Assembly: GCF_000187895.1 (NCBI RefSeq)
Contig: NZ_DS990132.1
Span: 84,377-148,376, forward strand
DNA: 64,000 nt
Reading direction: 5' to 3'
Source: Phocaeicola plebeius DSM 17135
GTDB lineage: Bacteria; Bacteroidota; Bacteroidia; Bacteroidales; Bacteroidaceae
Position 1 is the first letter of the stretch. Each line of letters starts with the position of its first letter. A model generated the notes under the pieces. It saw nothing but the letters and a program-made list of their open reading frames with translations. It did no database searches and was not told the DNA's origin. Below are positions 1 through 8,624 of the stretch, piece by piece. The translations under genes were made by a program, and so were the position numbers.

Positions 1-69
1 ACGCGCTTTTACAAACCCCGCTTTTTCATGCAATTTTGTAACGTGATTTACAACTAAAAAGGACGATTT

Positions 70-513
70 ATGGCAGATTTGACGAATGCCCAGAAAAAGG
101 AATGGGCAAAAACTTTGTACCTCAAGGAAAACCTCACACAGCAGGAAATCGCCGACCGGGTGGGCGTGTCACGGGTGTCCGTGTCCAACTGGGTACGGGC
201 CGGGAAGTGGGAGGAACAGAAGGTGGGGCTTACGCTCACAAGGCAGGAACAGGTGGCTAACCTCTACCGGCAGGTGGCCGAAATAAACAAGGCCATCGCC
301 GAACGGCCCGAAGGGGAACGGTTCCCCTCATCCAAGGAGGCTGACATCCTCGGGAAACTGTCGGCGGCCATACGCAACATGGAGCAGGAAGTGGGCATTG
401 CCGACATCATCAGTGTCCTCACCGGGCTCATCGACTGGGTACGGGCGGCCGACCTCGAAAAGGCAAAGGAAATTACACGCCTGGCCGATGCGTACATTAA
501 AGACAAATTATAA
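70..513 (+). CDS. Phage terminase small subunit-like HTH protein (Mu gp27/DUF1804 position)
   Basis: A 147-residue soluble protein. Residues about 20-50 form a clear helix-turn-helix (QQEIADRVGVSRVSVSNWV), followed by a helical C-terminal half with many Glu, Lys and Ala. A small HTH protein directly before the large terminase is the usual place for the small terminase subunit, which recognises phage DNA for packaging. It is 11 bases upstream of the large terminase gene and clearly in the same operon. The family assignment rests on the HTH plus position; a transcription factor role is the alternative. The 69 bases before it hold no gene and belong to a region that continues left of the window. 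Confidence 0.75.
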   Translation: MADLTNAQKKEWAKTLYLKENLTQQEIADRVGVSRVSVSNWVRAGKWEEQKVGLTLTRQEQVANLYRQVAEINKAIAERPEGERFPSSKEADILGKLSAAIRNMEQEVGIADIISVLTGLIDWVRAADLEKAKEITRLADAYIKDKL

Positions 514-524
514 AGGGATAGACA

Positions 525-2057
525 ATGAAACAGACTGACAGACTCGCTCTCCTCGATTGGGAGAAGTACAAAGAAGACATCGCAAGGGCTACACCGGTCG
601 ATAGGAACATGACGGCAGCCGAACGGGAAAAACACCGGGAATATCTTGAGAAACATCCCATAGAATGGATCAAGTTCTTTTTTCCGAATTATGTCAAATA
701 TGAATTTGCCGACTTCCAGAAAAAGGCTATCCGGCGGATCATTGCACACGATGAATGGTTTGAGGTGCTTTCTTGGAGCCGTGAGCTGGCCAAATCCACC
801 GTCACCATGTTCATCGTCATGAATCTCACGCTTACCGGACGCAAAAAGAATGTGATTCTGACCTCCAACAGCAAGGACAATGCGGTGCGCCTGCTCGATC
901 CCTACCGGGCCAATCTCGAAGCCAACGGACGCATCATGGCATACTACGGCAAACAGGAACTGCCGGGCTCATGGACCGAGGATGAATTCACCACCAAAGG
1001 GAAGGTCTCTTTCCGCGCACTGGGTGCCGGACAATCTCCGCGTGGTTCGCGAAACGAGGCCATACGTCCCGACGTACTGCTGGTCGATGACTTTGATACG
1101 GACGAGGATACCAAGAACCCGGACATCATCCAGAAGCGCTGGGACTGGTGGGAAAATGCGCTGTATCCCACAAGGTCCATTTCCGAACCTACACTGGTCA
1201 TCTTCTGCGGAAACATCATCGCCAAGGACTGCTGCGTGGTGAGGGCGGGCGAAATGGCCGACTCCTGGGACATCGTGAACATCCGCGACAAAAACGGTTT
1301 TTCCACATGGCCGGAAAAGAACTCGGAAGAGGACATCGACCGCACACTGTCCAAAATATCCAAAAAGGCGGCACAGGGAGAATATTTCAACAACCCGATT
1401 TCCGTGGGAGAGGTATTCGAAAACATTGCATACGGCAAGGTTCCGGCACTCTCCAAATTCAAGTTCCTCGTGGTGTATGGCGACCCGGCACCGGGCGAAA
1501 GCAAGGGTAAGAAAGGCAAATCCTTCAAGACGGTTTCGCTCTGTGGCAAATTGGGTGGCAGGCTTTACGTCATCAAGACTTTCCTGGCACAGGCGCTCAA
1601 TGCGGAGTTCATTGACTGGTATGTCCGGATGCTTGAATTTGTCGGGGGCAAGACCAATGTCTATTGCTACATGGAGAACAACAAGCTGCAGGACCCTTTC
1701 TTCCAACAGGTGTTCAAACCGCTGGTGGCAAAAGTACGCCGCGAACAGAAGATTGCGCTGTTCATCCGGGGCGACGAGGAGAAGAAGACGGACAAGGCTA
1801 CGCGCATCGAGGCCAACCTTGAACCGCTCAACCGCGAGGGGAACCTCATCCTCAACGAGGCTGAACGGGACAATCCGCACATGAAGGAACTGGAGGATCA
1901 ATTCAAGTTGTTCACCCTGACCATGCGCTATCCGGCCGACGGACCGGATGCGGTCGAAGGGGCGAACCGTATCATTGACGAACTGATCAGGCGCATTGAA
2001 CCGCCCGTATTCCGATCACGGAAGGATGTAAGAAAACGGAATAAGAAAAGATTATGA
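525..2057 (+). CDS. Phage terminase large subunit, Mu gp28-like
   Basis: A 510-residue packaging motor that translocates DNA into the prohead and cuts it. The N-terminal half is the ATPase: a deviant Walker A (SRELAKST, about residues 85-92), as is common in large terminases, and a Walker B (DVLLVDDFD, about 186-194). The C-terminal half looks like the RNase H-fold nuclease, beginning near VYGDPAPG (about residue 318) with later acidic residues. Length and layout match full-length large terminases of Mu-like phages. It sits between the small terminase and the gp36/portal genes. No frameshift is visible, so the gene appears functional. Confidence 0.9.
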   Translation: MKQTDRLALLDWEKYKEDIARATPVDRNMTAAEREKHREYLEKHPIEWIKFFFPNYVKYEFADFQKKAIRRIIAHDEWFEVLSWSRELAKSTVTMFIVMNLTLTGRKKNVILTSNSKDNAVRLLDPYRANLEANGRIMAYYGKQELPGSWTEDEFTTKGKVSFRALGAGQSPRGSRNEAIRPDVLLVDDFDTDEDTKNPDIIQKRWDWWENALYPTRSISEPTLVIFCGNIIAKDCCVVRAGEMADSWDIVNIRDKNGFSTWPEKNSEEDIDRTLSKISKKAAQGEYFNNPISVGEVFENIAYGKVPALSKFKFLVVYGDPAPGESKGKKGKSFKTVSLCGKLGGRLYVIKTFLAQALNAEFIDWYVRMLEFVGGKTNVYCYMENNKLQDPFFQQVFKPLVAKVRREQKIALFIRGDEEKKTDKATRIEANLEPLNREGNLILNEAERDNPHMKELEDQFKLFTLTMRYPADGPDAVEGANRIIDELIRRIEPPVFRSRKDVRKRNKKRL

Positions 2058-2078
2058 CAACTCTAAAACAATAGGACT

Positions 2079-2504
2079 ATGAGCAAATTTGTTGAACTTA
2101 CCGATTACGATGCGAGCATCCACCGAGACATCCTCGACGCACTGGTTCGCGAAGACGAAACGGTCATTGAGGTTTGCGAGGACAGGGCCATTGCCGAAAT
2201 GCGGTGTTATCTGGGCAAACGCTACGACTGCAACAAGATTTTTGCAGCCACCGGCGAGAACCGTAACCAGCTCGTGCTGATGATGGTCATCGACATGGCG
2301 GTCTATCACATCTTCTGCATCCACAACCCGCAGAAACTTTCCCAGGTACGCAAGGATCGTTACGAACGGGCGGTGGAATGGATGAAGGCGGTGGCCGACG
2401 AGGACATTTCAATCGAAGGGGCTCCGCTGCTGCCCGAGGAACAAAGGGCGGGCAGGTCGGATTTCCGCATTCAAAGCAACCGCAAACGAACGAACCACTG
2501 GTAA
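2079..2504 (+). CDS. Mu gp36-like protein (DUF1320)
   Basis: A 141-residue protein with the pattern of the DUF1320/Mu gp36 family: a conserved N-terminal segment about small structured helices (IAEMRCYLGKRYDC), a hydrophobic helix (VLMMVIDMAVYHIF), and a KDRYERAVEWMKAVADE segment. Family members are head or neck structural proteins of Mu-like phages. In Mu the gene follows the capsid gene, whereas here it stands between the large terminase and the portal, so the module has been rearranged. It is 12 bases upstream of the portal gene. Assignment is from remembered family pattern, not from alignment. Confidence 0.75.
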   Translation: MSKFVELTDYDASIHRDILDALVREDETVIEVCEDRAIAEMRCYLGKRYDCNKIFAATGENRNQLVLMMVIDMAVYHIFCIHNPQKLSQVRKDRYERAVEWMKAVADEDISIEGAPLLPEEQRAGRSDFRIQSNRKRTNHW

Positions 2505-2516
2505 AAAGCAAGCATC

Positions 2517-3869
2517 ATGAAAAAGAAAAACAGAAAAAACAACAAAGCCGGCATCATCACCGTAGGGGGAAACTTCACGTTGCCGGGACAAAAGAGACCG
2601 AATGTGATTGTGCTCACACAGCCCAAACGCTTCGGGCTGGACATTTCCGACTACATGGCAGCCGTAAGGGTGGCCGAGAATGTCGATTTCTCGCGACGTT
2701 ACAAACTTTATGACCTCTACGAGGACATTCTGATGGATACCCACCTTTCCTGTGTGCTCGAAAAGCGAAAGAATGCCGTGCTGTGCTCCAACATGGAATT
2801 CCGGGTGGACGGGAAGCCCGACGATAAAATCAACGAACAGATACAGTCGCCCTGGTTCAACCGGCTGGTGGGTGACATCCTTGATGCGAAATTCTGGGGC
2901 TTCTCGCTCTGCCAGTTCTACAAGCTGCAGGAGTGGGTGGATTATGACCTGGTACCACGCAAGCATGTGGATCCGGTCAGGGAACTCATCCTGCGCCACC
3001 AGACGGACATTACCGGCCATTCCTGGAATGAATATACCGACCTGCTGTTTGTGGGTTCACCGTCCGATTTGGGGCTGTTGGCCAAGGCTGCACCTTGGGT
3101 CATCTACAAACGTAACACTACGGGCGACTGGGCACAGTTCTCCGAGGTATTCGGCATGCCTATCCAGGAATATATCTATGATTCCGACGACGACGAGTCA
3201 CGCCAGCGGGCCATGGAGGATGCGGCCAATGCCGGAAGTCTGGCGCAGTTCTTCCATGCCAAGGACACGGAACTCAAACTCACGGAAGCCGGAAACAAAA
3301 CAGGGTCTGCCGATGTCTATGAACGCCTCTGCGAGCGGTGCAACAACGAAATTTCCAAACTGATACTGGGCAATACGCTGACCACCGAATCGTCCGAAAA
3401 AGGCACGCAGGCTTTGGGTACGGTTCATAAGAAAGTAGAGGACAAGGTACTGGAGGCCGACCGGAAGTACGTGCTCAACGTGCTGAATTACGACATGACG
3501 GACATTCTGCTGCGCATGGGCATCAACACCGAAGGGGGTACGTTCTGTTTCCCCGAACCGAAGGAAACGGATGCCGGTACCAAAATATCCATCCTCACGC
3601 AGCTGAAGAAGAACTTCAACATCCCCATCGACGACGACTATCTCTATGAGGAATTCGGTATCGACAAACCGGCCAATTACGAGCAGCTGAAGGCGGAACA
3701 AAAGACGGCTGAACAAGCCGACCAGATTCCAAGCCCGAAGAAGGAGCCGGAGCCAGCGAATAAGGGACGGGATGATGAACCGACACCGAAACAGAAAAGA
3801 AACTTCCGGAACTGGCTCAAAGGTTTTTTCGTGAAAGCCCCGGCAGACGGGGCAGCTTTAGACTGGTAG
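2517..3869 (+). CDS. Phage portal protein, Mu gp29-like (DUF935)
   Basis: A 450-residue protein of typical DUF935 length. This family forms the dodecameric portal ring at the head vertex through which DNA enters and leaves. Supporting segments are an early EDILMDTHLSCVLEKRKNAV block, a central aromatic-rich region, and a late GNTLTTESSEKGTQALG block, typical of the Mu-type portal core. The C-terminus ends in a charged, proline-rich tail (about residues 400-440). It is followed after 38 bases by the MuF gene, the usual partner at the portal vertex. Intact, with no in-frame stop. Confidence 0.85.
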   Translation: MKKKNRKNNKAGIITVGGNFTLPGQKRPNVIVLTQPKRFGLDISDYMAAVRVAENVDFSRRYKLYDLYEDILMDTHLSCVLEKRKNAVLCSNMEFRVDGKPDDKINEQIQSPWFNRLVGDILDAKFWGFSLCQFYKLQEWVDYDLVPRKHVDPVRELILRHQTDITGHSWNEYTDLLFVGSPSDLGLLAKAAPWVIYKRNTTGDWAQFSEVFGMPIQEYIYDSDDDESRQRAMEDAANAGSLAQFFHAKDTELKLTEAGNKTGSADVYERLCERCNNEISKLILGNTLTTESSEKGTQALGTVHKKVEDKVLEADRKYVLNVLNYDMTDILLRMGINTEGGTFCFPEPKETDAGTKISILTQLKKNFNIPIDDDYLYEEFGIDKPANYEQLKAEQKTAEQADQIPSPKKEPEPANKGRDDEPTPKQKRNFRNWLKGFFVKAPADGAALDW

Positions 3870-3907
3870 TCGACAGACTGTATACGGCTGATAATGGCAG
3901 CATCTCC

Positions 3908-5413
3908 ATGGAGTTTGACTTCTCCGAAGAGGTGCTGCGGCGTGCCTTGCTGAACATATACAGCAGGGACTTTCATCCGGCAACCGAAATCGAAATCAAC
4001 CTGTTCAATGAAATATGGGCAAAGATGGACAAGGCGGCAAAGGAAGGGTTCAGCAAATCCAAGGCCATTACTCCGGACGAGGATTTCAGAAATGCCATAC
4101 TCCGGAACAATGCCGTATTCTCGGCATTCAAGGTACATCGTATGCAGAATGACATGGCACGACTTTTATTGGATTCAAACGGCATTTTAAAACCGTTCGA
4201 CAAATGGGTACAGGAAGTCTTGCCCATTGCTTCCCATCAGGTTCGTCACTGGCTGCGGACGGAGTATGATACGGCGGTCATCCGGGCGCATCAGGCGGCT
4301 GACTGGCAACAGTTCCTGCGCGAACGCGATATTCTGCCCAACCTCAAATGGCTACCGTCCACCTCCATTCATCCGGGGGCTGACCACCGCCCGTTCTGGA
4401 ATACCATCCGGCCGATTGATGACACGTTCTGGAACATCCACCGACCGGGCGACCGGTGGAACTGCAAGTGCGACCTCACTGCCACCGACGAGGAGCCGAC
4501 ACCACTTCCGGACGAAGACGACAAGAACAAGCCCCAGCCCGGACTGGATAACAATCCGGGAACGGACGGCAAACTGTTTTCCGACAATCATCCATATCAG
4601 GCAGAAGCCCACAAGGGTGCCCAAAAAGCGGTGGATAAACTTATGGCCCGTATTGACGAGATGATTGCGGAAATGCCGGACTACCTTACCGGGGAGGAAA
4701 AAATGGCCATTGCCCGGAACAACCTCGAAATGGAAAAGGCTCTTAAAATCAAAAAAGGAAAACCTATGGATGTGGATAAGGCGGACAAACAGAATGCAAA
4801 TCCCAAACATGTGGAAGAGTATATTTTGGATTCCAAAGGAATATACCGCGATAAAAGGGGAAACAGATACCGGAAGAACAGCGATTACGATAAAAAACGG
4901 GATACTCCATACAGTATCAACTGCCAGACTTGCGCACCGGCATACGCTTTACGATTACGTGGATGGGATATTACCGCCAAAGGCAATGTCGCAGGGTCTA
5001 AACTTGAATATCTGAGTAATGGACGTGCTTTTGAAGTCTGGAAAAACACCGACGGTACTCCGGCGCAACATATAAGTATAAACAGCTGGCTTGCGCACAA
5101 AGGATACCTGAAAATGACCCCTAAAAGGTACATGGAGTATTTCAATGAGGTATGTAAGGAAGAAGGCGTGTATGAATTGTGCATCGGCTGGAAAAGTGGA
5201 GGAGGTCATGCTACAATCCTGCAACGGTTTGCGGATGGTGAACTAAGGTATATCGAACCCCAAAGCGATAATTCTGCCGGTTCAGGAATGGAATGGAAAG
5301 ACGTAAAATATTTATGTGAAATAGGAGCTGCGACTTCCCACAACTGCAGGGGAGTCCTGAGAATTGACAATAAGCTATTCGATGTCTCCTTCCTCGATAT
5401 TTTCGATACATGA
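3908..5413 (+). CDS. MuF head morphogenesis protein with C-terminal papain-like toxin domain
   Basis: A 501-residue two-part protein. Residues 1 to about 210 are a Mu gpF/SPP1 gp7-type minor head domain, with the typical late block of Trp, His and Cys residues (GDRWNCKCDL). Residues about 210-320 are a charged helical linker. Residues about 325-495 resemble the Tox-PL/papain-fold toxin family: a NCQTCAPAYALRLRGW segment with the probable catalytic Cys near residue 338, a GGGHATI segment with the probable His near 433, and IEPQ near 450 as third residue. MuF fusions to polymorphic toxin domains are known in temperate phages. Here the toxin would be packaged with the head or ejected. Its coding end overlaps the opposite-strand gene at 5375-5623 by 39 bases. 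The target is unknown. Confidence 0.8.
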   Translation: MEFDFSEEVLRRALLNIYSRDFHPATEIEINLFNEIWAKMDKAAKEGFSKSKAITPDEDFRNAILRNNAVFSAFKVHRMQNDMARLLLDSNGILKPFDKWVQEVLPIASHQVRHWLRTEYDTAVIRAHQAADWQQFLRERDILPNLKWLPSTSIHPGADHRPFWNTIRPIDDTFWNIHRPGDRWNCKCDLTATDEEPTPLPDEDDKNKPQPGLDNNPGTDGKLFSDNHPYQAEAHKGAQKAVDKLMARIDEMIAEMPDYLTGEEKMAIARNNLEMEKALKIKKGKPMDVDKADKQNANPKHVEEYILDSKGIYRDKRGNRYRKNSDYDKKRDTPYSINCQTCAPAYALRLRGWDITAKGNVAGSKLEYLSNGRAFEVWKNTDGTPAQHISINSWLAHKGYLKMTPKRYMEYFNEVCKEEGVYELCIGWKSGGGHATILQRFADGELRYIEPQSDNSAGSGMEWKDVKYLCEIGAATSHNCRGVLRIDNKLFDVSFLDIFDT

Positions 5414-5623
5414 ATCGATAACGTCAAGGGATAACGGACCGGTTATTTCGGTTGCGTCTTTACCGTCATACAGATAGACGAAAGGATAACCGGTACAGGA
5501 GTCCCCCGGAAACTTGAACACATAGGCTTCCTGGCCTTCATAAATACCAAGGTATTCGAAGGTGTCACCGTATTGCTCAATAAGTACACGGGCCTCGTTC
5601 TTTACTTGTTCCGGTATATTCAT
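5375..5623 (-). CDS. Candidate immunity protein for the MuF papain-like toxin
   Basis: An 82-residue acidic protein starting at the internal ATG at 5623 (a longer frame to 5659 has a weaker, Cys-rich start). No family is recognised. It contains a helical N-terminus (EQVKNEARVLIEQYG), then short strands around GIYEGQEAYVFKF and YPFVYLYDG, and an acidic end (ENIEEGDIE), which is the size and character of many immunity proteins. It is the only minus-strand gene within the rightward head operon and lies tail-to-tail with the toxin domain (39-base overlap). Opposite orientation would allow expression in the lysogen while the late operon is silent. The immunity role is inferred from position only. 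Confidence 0.6.
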   Translation of the reverse strand: MNIPEQVKNEARVLIEQYGDTFEYLGIYEGQEAYVFKFPGDSCTGYPFVYLYDGKDATEITGPLSLDVIDSCIENIEEGDIE

Positions 5624-5685
5624 AACGCATAAAAGGCATATTGGAAGCCTCGGTTGCAAAGTTATAAATTATTCTTGAATTACTG

Positions 5686-6315
5686 ATGATTATGGACATA
5701 AAAGATTTTACGGAAATGATAAAGCGGAAACGTGACAGGCTGGACAGTATGATGCGCCGCAAAATGCCAGTCATGGTAGGACGAATGGCCAAAGACCATT
5801 TTCAGGATAACTTCCGGCAGGGTGGATTTGTCAATGGCGGTCTTCACCCTTGGCCCAAAGCCAAACGGCTGTCCTCGGGAGGTTCCGATGCCGCCAGCAA
5901 TTATGGAACGCTGCTCTCCGGCAGGAAACATCTGTTCAAATCGGTCGGATATACACCTGCAGACTACCGGGTAAGGGTATTCAACGAGGTGGTCTATGCA
6001 CCCATCAACAACTGGGGCGGGGAAATCGATGTCACCGTCACAGACCGCATGAGGCGCTTTGCATGGGCCAAGTTCTACAAGGCTTCGGGAAAAAGAAAAA
6101 AAACCGGCACAGGGCAAAAGAAACGCGTCAAACGACGTTCCAAGCCGAAGGAACTGAATCCGCAGGCACAGTTCTGGAGGAACATGGCGCTTACCCAAAA
6201 AAAGAAACTGCACATCCGCATCCCGCAGCGCCAGTTCATGGGCGAAAGCGAAGAATTGAACCGGCGTATCCGGGAAAAGGTGGACCAGGAAATTACCAAC
6301 ATTTTAAACCAATAA
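5686..6315 (+). CDS. Phage virion morphogenesis protein, Mu gpG-like
   Basis: A 209-residue basic protein matching the phage virion morphogenesis family. Supporting segments are an N-terminal helix, the KDHFQDNFRQGGF segment typical of the family, a LLSGRKHLFKSV strand block, VYAPINNWGG, and a C-terminal IPQRQFMGESEEL segment that corresponds to the conserved R-x-F-[ML]-G motif. Members act at head-tail joining or tail completion. A Lys/Arg-rich insertion at about 125-150 is longer than usual. Two possible starts, at 5686 and 5692, differ by two residues. It is followed after 4 bases by the gp37-like gene, so the two are translated together. Confidence 0.8.
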   Translation: MIMDIKDFTEMIKRKRDRLDSMMRRKMPVMVGRMAKDHFQDNFRQGGFVNGGLHPWPKAKRLSSGGSDAASNYGTLLSGRKHLFKSVGYTPADYRVRVFNEVVYAPINNWGGEIDVTVTDRMRRFAWAKFYKASGKRKKTGTGQKKRVKRRSKPKELNPQAQFWRNMALTQKKKLHIRIPQRQFMGESEELNRRIREKVDQEITNILNQ

Positions 6316-6319
6316 CGAT

Positions 6320-6781
6320 ATGGACGAAATTTTTATCGCAATCATGGAACAGATTGCACAGGAAATGCCGGAACTCTCTCTCATCGACGAGGACTACGGA
6401 CAATTGGAAATGGGAGCAGAAGAAGACCAGTACCCGGTCACTTTCCCTTGTGTATTAATCGGAAATACAAACTCCGACTGGCACGACCTCGGATACGGGG
6501 CACAGAAAAGCGAATCCGCACTGACCGTCCGGCTGGCCATCGATTGTTACGACGATACAAGCTACGCATCCGGCACGTATGACAAGGTGAGGGAAAGGCA
6601 GCAGCTGGCCAAGAAATTATACAAGTCGCTGCAGTGTCTGCAATGCACGGACAACGCTTCGCCGCTGGTACGCGAGAAAAGCCGTTCGTATGCCATGCCG
6701 CATTACATCAAGGTCTATGAAATGACGTTCTCATTCACACTGCACGATGAATCGGCCATGCCGTCATCTTATGGGGAATAG
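6320..6781 (+). CDS. Mu gp37-like phage protein (DUF1834-like)
   Basis: A 153-residue acidic protein, the last rightward head/tail gene in the window. It has the general pattern of tail-terminator-like proteins such as Mu gp37/DUF1834: an N-terminal helix, then FPCVLIGNTNSDWHDLG, and long strands (ESALTVRLAIDCYDD and HYIKVYEMTFSFTLHD). Such proteins cap the tail tube at the head-tail interface. It immediately follows the gpG-like gene and its last 18 bases overlap the end of a minus-strand gene (6764-7033). The family name is tentative because sequence conservation in this group is low. Confidence 0.6.
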   Translation: MDEIFIAIMEQIAQEMPELSLIDEDYGQLEMGAEEDQYPVTFPCVLIGNTNSDWHDLGYGAQKSESALTVRLAIDCYDDTSYASGTYDKVRERQQLAKKLYKSLQCLQCTDNASPLVREKSRSYAMPHYIKVYEMTFSFTLHDESAMPSSYGE

Positions 6782-7033
6782 TTCCAGCTGGGCGGCAGTC
6801 AGACGGGGGGCTTTCACCTTGGGAACAGGCTTCAGATTGTAGTCTGTTCCCTCACGTGATTTCCGGCGGATGATGGTCATGATACGTTCCTCGGATATAA
6901 AGAATTCGCGCTCCGACAACACTTTTAAAGCATCGTCGAACCGCAACCGCTGTATTTCTGTCCAATAGTAGTAACGACGGCATAGTGCCTCGTCACGCAG
7001 CTTGATCAGTTCTTTATCCCGTCCTTTGCCCAT
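6764..7033 (-). CDS. Small basic protein of the prophage, unknown function
   Basis: An 89-residue basic protein and the last leftward gene of the early module. It begins with a charged helix (KGRDKELIKLRDEALCRRYYYWTEIQRLRFDDAL), then EREFFISEERIMTII, which resembles a winged or simple helical DNA-binding fold, and ends with a proline-rich tail (VPKVKAPRLTAAQLELFPIR). The FxISEERIMxII pattern recurs in small proteins of Bacteroidales phages, but I cannot name the family. It is separated from the rest of the early operon by the hairpin at 7085-7117, so it may be transcribed on its own. Confidence 0.6.
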   Translation of the reverse strand: MGKGRDKELIKLRDEALCRRYYYWTEIQRLRFDDALKVLSEREFFISEERIMTIIRRKSREGTDYNLKPVPKVKAPRLTAAQLELFPIR

Positions 7034-7084
7034 ACATTTTATTTCTCTTACAAAAATAACTGATTTCCATCTATTTTAAGAACA

Positions 7085-7117
7085 AAAGCGCCGCAATTAT
7101 AACAACTGCGGCGCTTT
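7085..7117 (-). terminator. Perfect 11-bp hairpin terminator
   Basis: Positions 7085-7095 (AAAGCGCCGCA) and 7107-7117 (TGCGGCGCTTT) are perfect inverted repeats with an 11-base loop. Read on the minus strand the stem lies just after the DUF3164 gene and is followed by TTTTG, as in an intrinsic terminator. It separates the main early operon from the small gene at 6764-7033. Confidence 0.75.
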
Positions 7118-7143
7118 CTGTTTATAGGGTTAACGGGTTTCGG

Positions 7144-7806
7144 CTACAAACGGCAGAAACTGGGTTCAATGCGGGTCCATACGCCGTTTTCAGGGTTGCG
7201 GCGGCTGAAGTAGTAGTTGGTGGCATTGCGCTGCACTACATTAGCTTCCTTGAACAGGCGCATGATGTCTGCATACTCTTCATCGAACTTATCTTCCAGT
7301 TCATACAGCTTTGAAATGCTCTTGTAGTCCAGGTCGCCCATCTTGTTGCGCTCCAGCAGGGTCATGGCCATCTGATACATCGGATCATCAGAACCTTTCT
7401 CGCTGTTCTGCATGTAGCGCTTCAAATAGTCAATCAGACGGTCGGCTGCCATGTCGGCTCGTTCATCGAAGCCTTTCACCTTGTTGCTTTTCACTTCCAG
7501 ACGGAAGTCTCCGTCCGTAATGGTATAGCTGCGCTGTTCGTCGCTTTTCACCTGGCCGTATTCCTTCATCACCTTGGTAAAGGCATCGGCTTCTTTTTCC
7601 AGCCATCCGCGGAACCCGGTCACGGTATTCACCATCTCAAGAACGTTGGTCTTTACTTCGTGCATAAACTCACCGCGTAATGCCTCGTAAGTTTCACGAC
7701 GGGCGATGCGGTCTTCTTTCTCTTCTTGCTGCAGCTGGGCCATGAGGGCTGCTCGCTGTTCTTTACTCAGGGACTTGATGTCCACACTTTGATTGTTCTT
7801 TTCCAT
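7144..7806 (-). CDS. DUF3164 family phage protein
   Basis: A 220-residue charged, mostly helical protein that matches the DUF3164 family of Mu-like phage early regions. Recognisable parts are a Gln/Glu-rich N-terminal coil (EQRAALMAQLQQEEKEDR), a central GDFRLEVKSNKVKGFDERADMAAD segment typical of the family, and a C-terminal part on paired helices ending in VWTRIEPSFCRL. The biochemical role is not known to me; the family is almost always found between transposition genes and late regulators. It is the last gene of the leftward early operon before the hairpin at 7085-7117. Confidence 0.75.
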   Translation of the reverse strand: MEKNNQSVDIKSLSKEQRAALMAQLQQEEKEDRIARRETYEALRGEFMHEVKTNVLEMVNTVTGFRGWLEKEADAFTKVMKEYGQVKSDEQRSYTITDGDFRLEVKSNKVKGFDERADMAADRLIDYLKRYMQNSEKGSDDPMYQMAMTLLERNKMGDLDYKSISKLYELEDKFDEEYADIMRLFKEANVVQRNATNYYFSRRNPENGVWTRIEPSFCRL

Positions 7807-7824
7807 TTTAAATCATTTTAGTTG

Positions 7825-8022
7825 TTAATCAGCTATTACTTTGTCATCCTTCAGCAGCAAAGCGAATGTCCTGTCTCTTTCTGCTTTGGTTTCAAACTTC
7901 TTGTATGTCTTCCAGCCACCGTTTATGCCGGTACACATCTTTATCCTCGGGCCTGGATAATCATCCTTTCGTATTATACAGAACCCCGCTTTTATCAGCT
8001 TGTCTTGGTCATCTATCCTCAT
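7825..8022 (-). CDS. Small phage early protein, unknown
   Basis: About 65 residues if started at the ATG at 8022 (MRIDDQDKLI); the frame is open to 8046, but that start would overlap the upstream gene by 38 bases rather than 14. The sequence (FCIIRKDDYPGPRIKMC, then GGWKTYKKFETKAERDRTFALLLKD) looks like a small mixed alpha/beta domain. Function unknown. It lies in tight order between the 61-residue gene and DUF3164. Confidence 0.6.
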   Translation of the reverse strand: MRIDDQDKLIKAGFCIIRKDDYPGPRIKMCTGINGGWKTYKKFETKAERDRTFALLLKDDKVIAD

Positions 8023-8194
8023 AATCATCCTGCTTTTCCGGTTCATCGTCTATCAGCATGGCCTCCCCATTGGCATACGCCCAGTCGGCCAGTTCGTTGA
8101 AAAACTCCGCTGCATCCTGGTTCTCCATATCGGATGTCGTAAGGGTCACGTCTTTTCTTATACGCTCAAGCGCTTCATGTGCTTTTTTATCCAT
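8009..8194 (-). CDS. Small acidic phage early protein, unknown
   Basis: A 61-residue acidic helical protein (MDKKAHEALERIRKDV at the start, ending EPEKQDDYEDR). No family recognised. It follows the gp16-like gene by 6 bases and overlaps the next small gene, so it is translated as part of the same leftward operon. Confidence 0.6.
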   Translation of the reverse strand: MDKKAHEALERIRKDVTLTTSDMENQDAAEFFNELADWAYANGEAMLIDDEPEKQDDYEDR

Positions 8195-8200
8195 ATTGCT

Positions 8201-8623
8201 CTATTTATCGGTTAAACCTCCTTTTCGTTGGATAGCTCGCAGTTTGATGGCCAGTTGTTCCAGCTCGGCTGTACTAACCTGAACAAAGGGCTTGCCGGCT
8301 ATCCGGGGGTTGTTGCAGAATTCGTTCACCCGGTTCCAGTCGGTGGTGTCTATACCCAACTGTTGCATCAGCTTCAGGCAGACGCTGCGTTTCCGTCGCA
8401 GTTCCTCGCGAAGTTTCTGCCGCCATTCGTCTTGTCCGCTCAGTTTCTCCAGAGCAGTACAACAAACTTCATACTCCTTGGCCGTCATTTCCTTCAGACT
8501 GTCTGTCCGGTTCCACGTGTACTGCAGCACGATTTGTTTTTTGAATTCCTCCCGATCGCCCTGATAAGGCAGTTTGTTGAACAATGCATAGAACCGGGCG
8601 AAATTGGTTACTTCCTGTGCCAT
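8201..8623 (-). CDS. Mu gp16/GemA-like regulatory protein
   Basis: A 140-residue basic helical protein resembling the phage Gp16/GemA family (DUF1018) found next to transposition genes of Mu-like phages. The pattern seen is an N-terminal helix, SLKEMTAKEYEVCCTALEKL in the middle, a basic QKLREELRRKRSVCLKLMQQLGID helix, then FCNNPRIAGKPF and a final LEQLAIKLRAI helix. The last part (a short loop with small residues before a Leu-rich helix) is the family-like section. In Mu, GemA alters host gene expression. The assignment is by pattern and location; similarity is distant. Confidence 0.55.
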   Translation of the reverse strand: MAQEVTNFARFYALFNKLPYQGDREEFKKQIVLQYTWNRTDSLKEMTAKEYEVCCTALEKLSGQDEWRQKLREELRRKRSVCLKLMQQLGIDTTDWNRVNEFCNNPRIAGKPFVQVSTAELEQLAIKLRAIQRKGGLTDK

Positions 8624-8624
8624 A

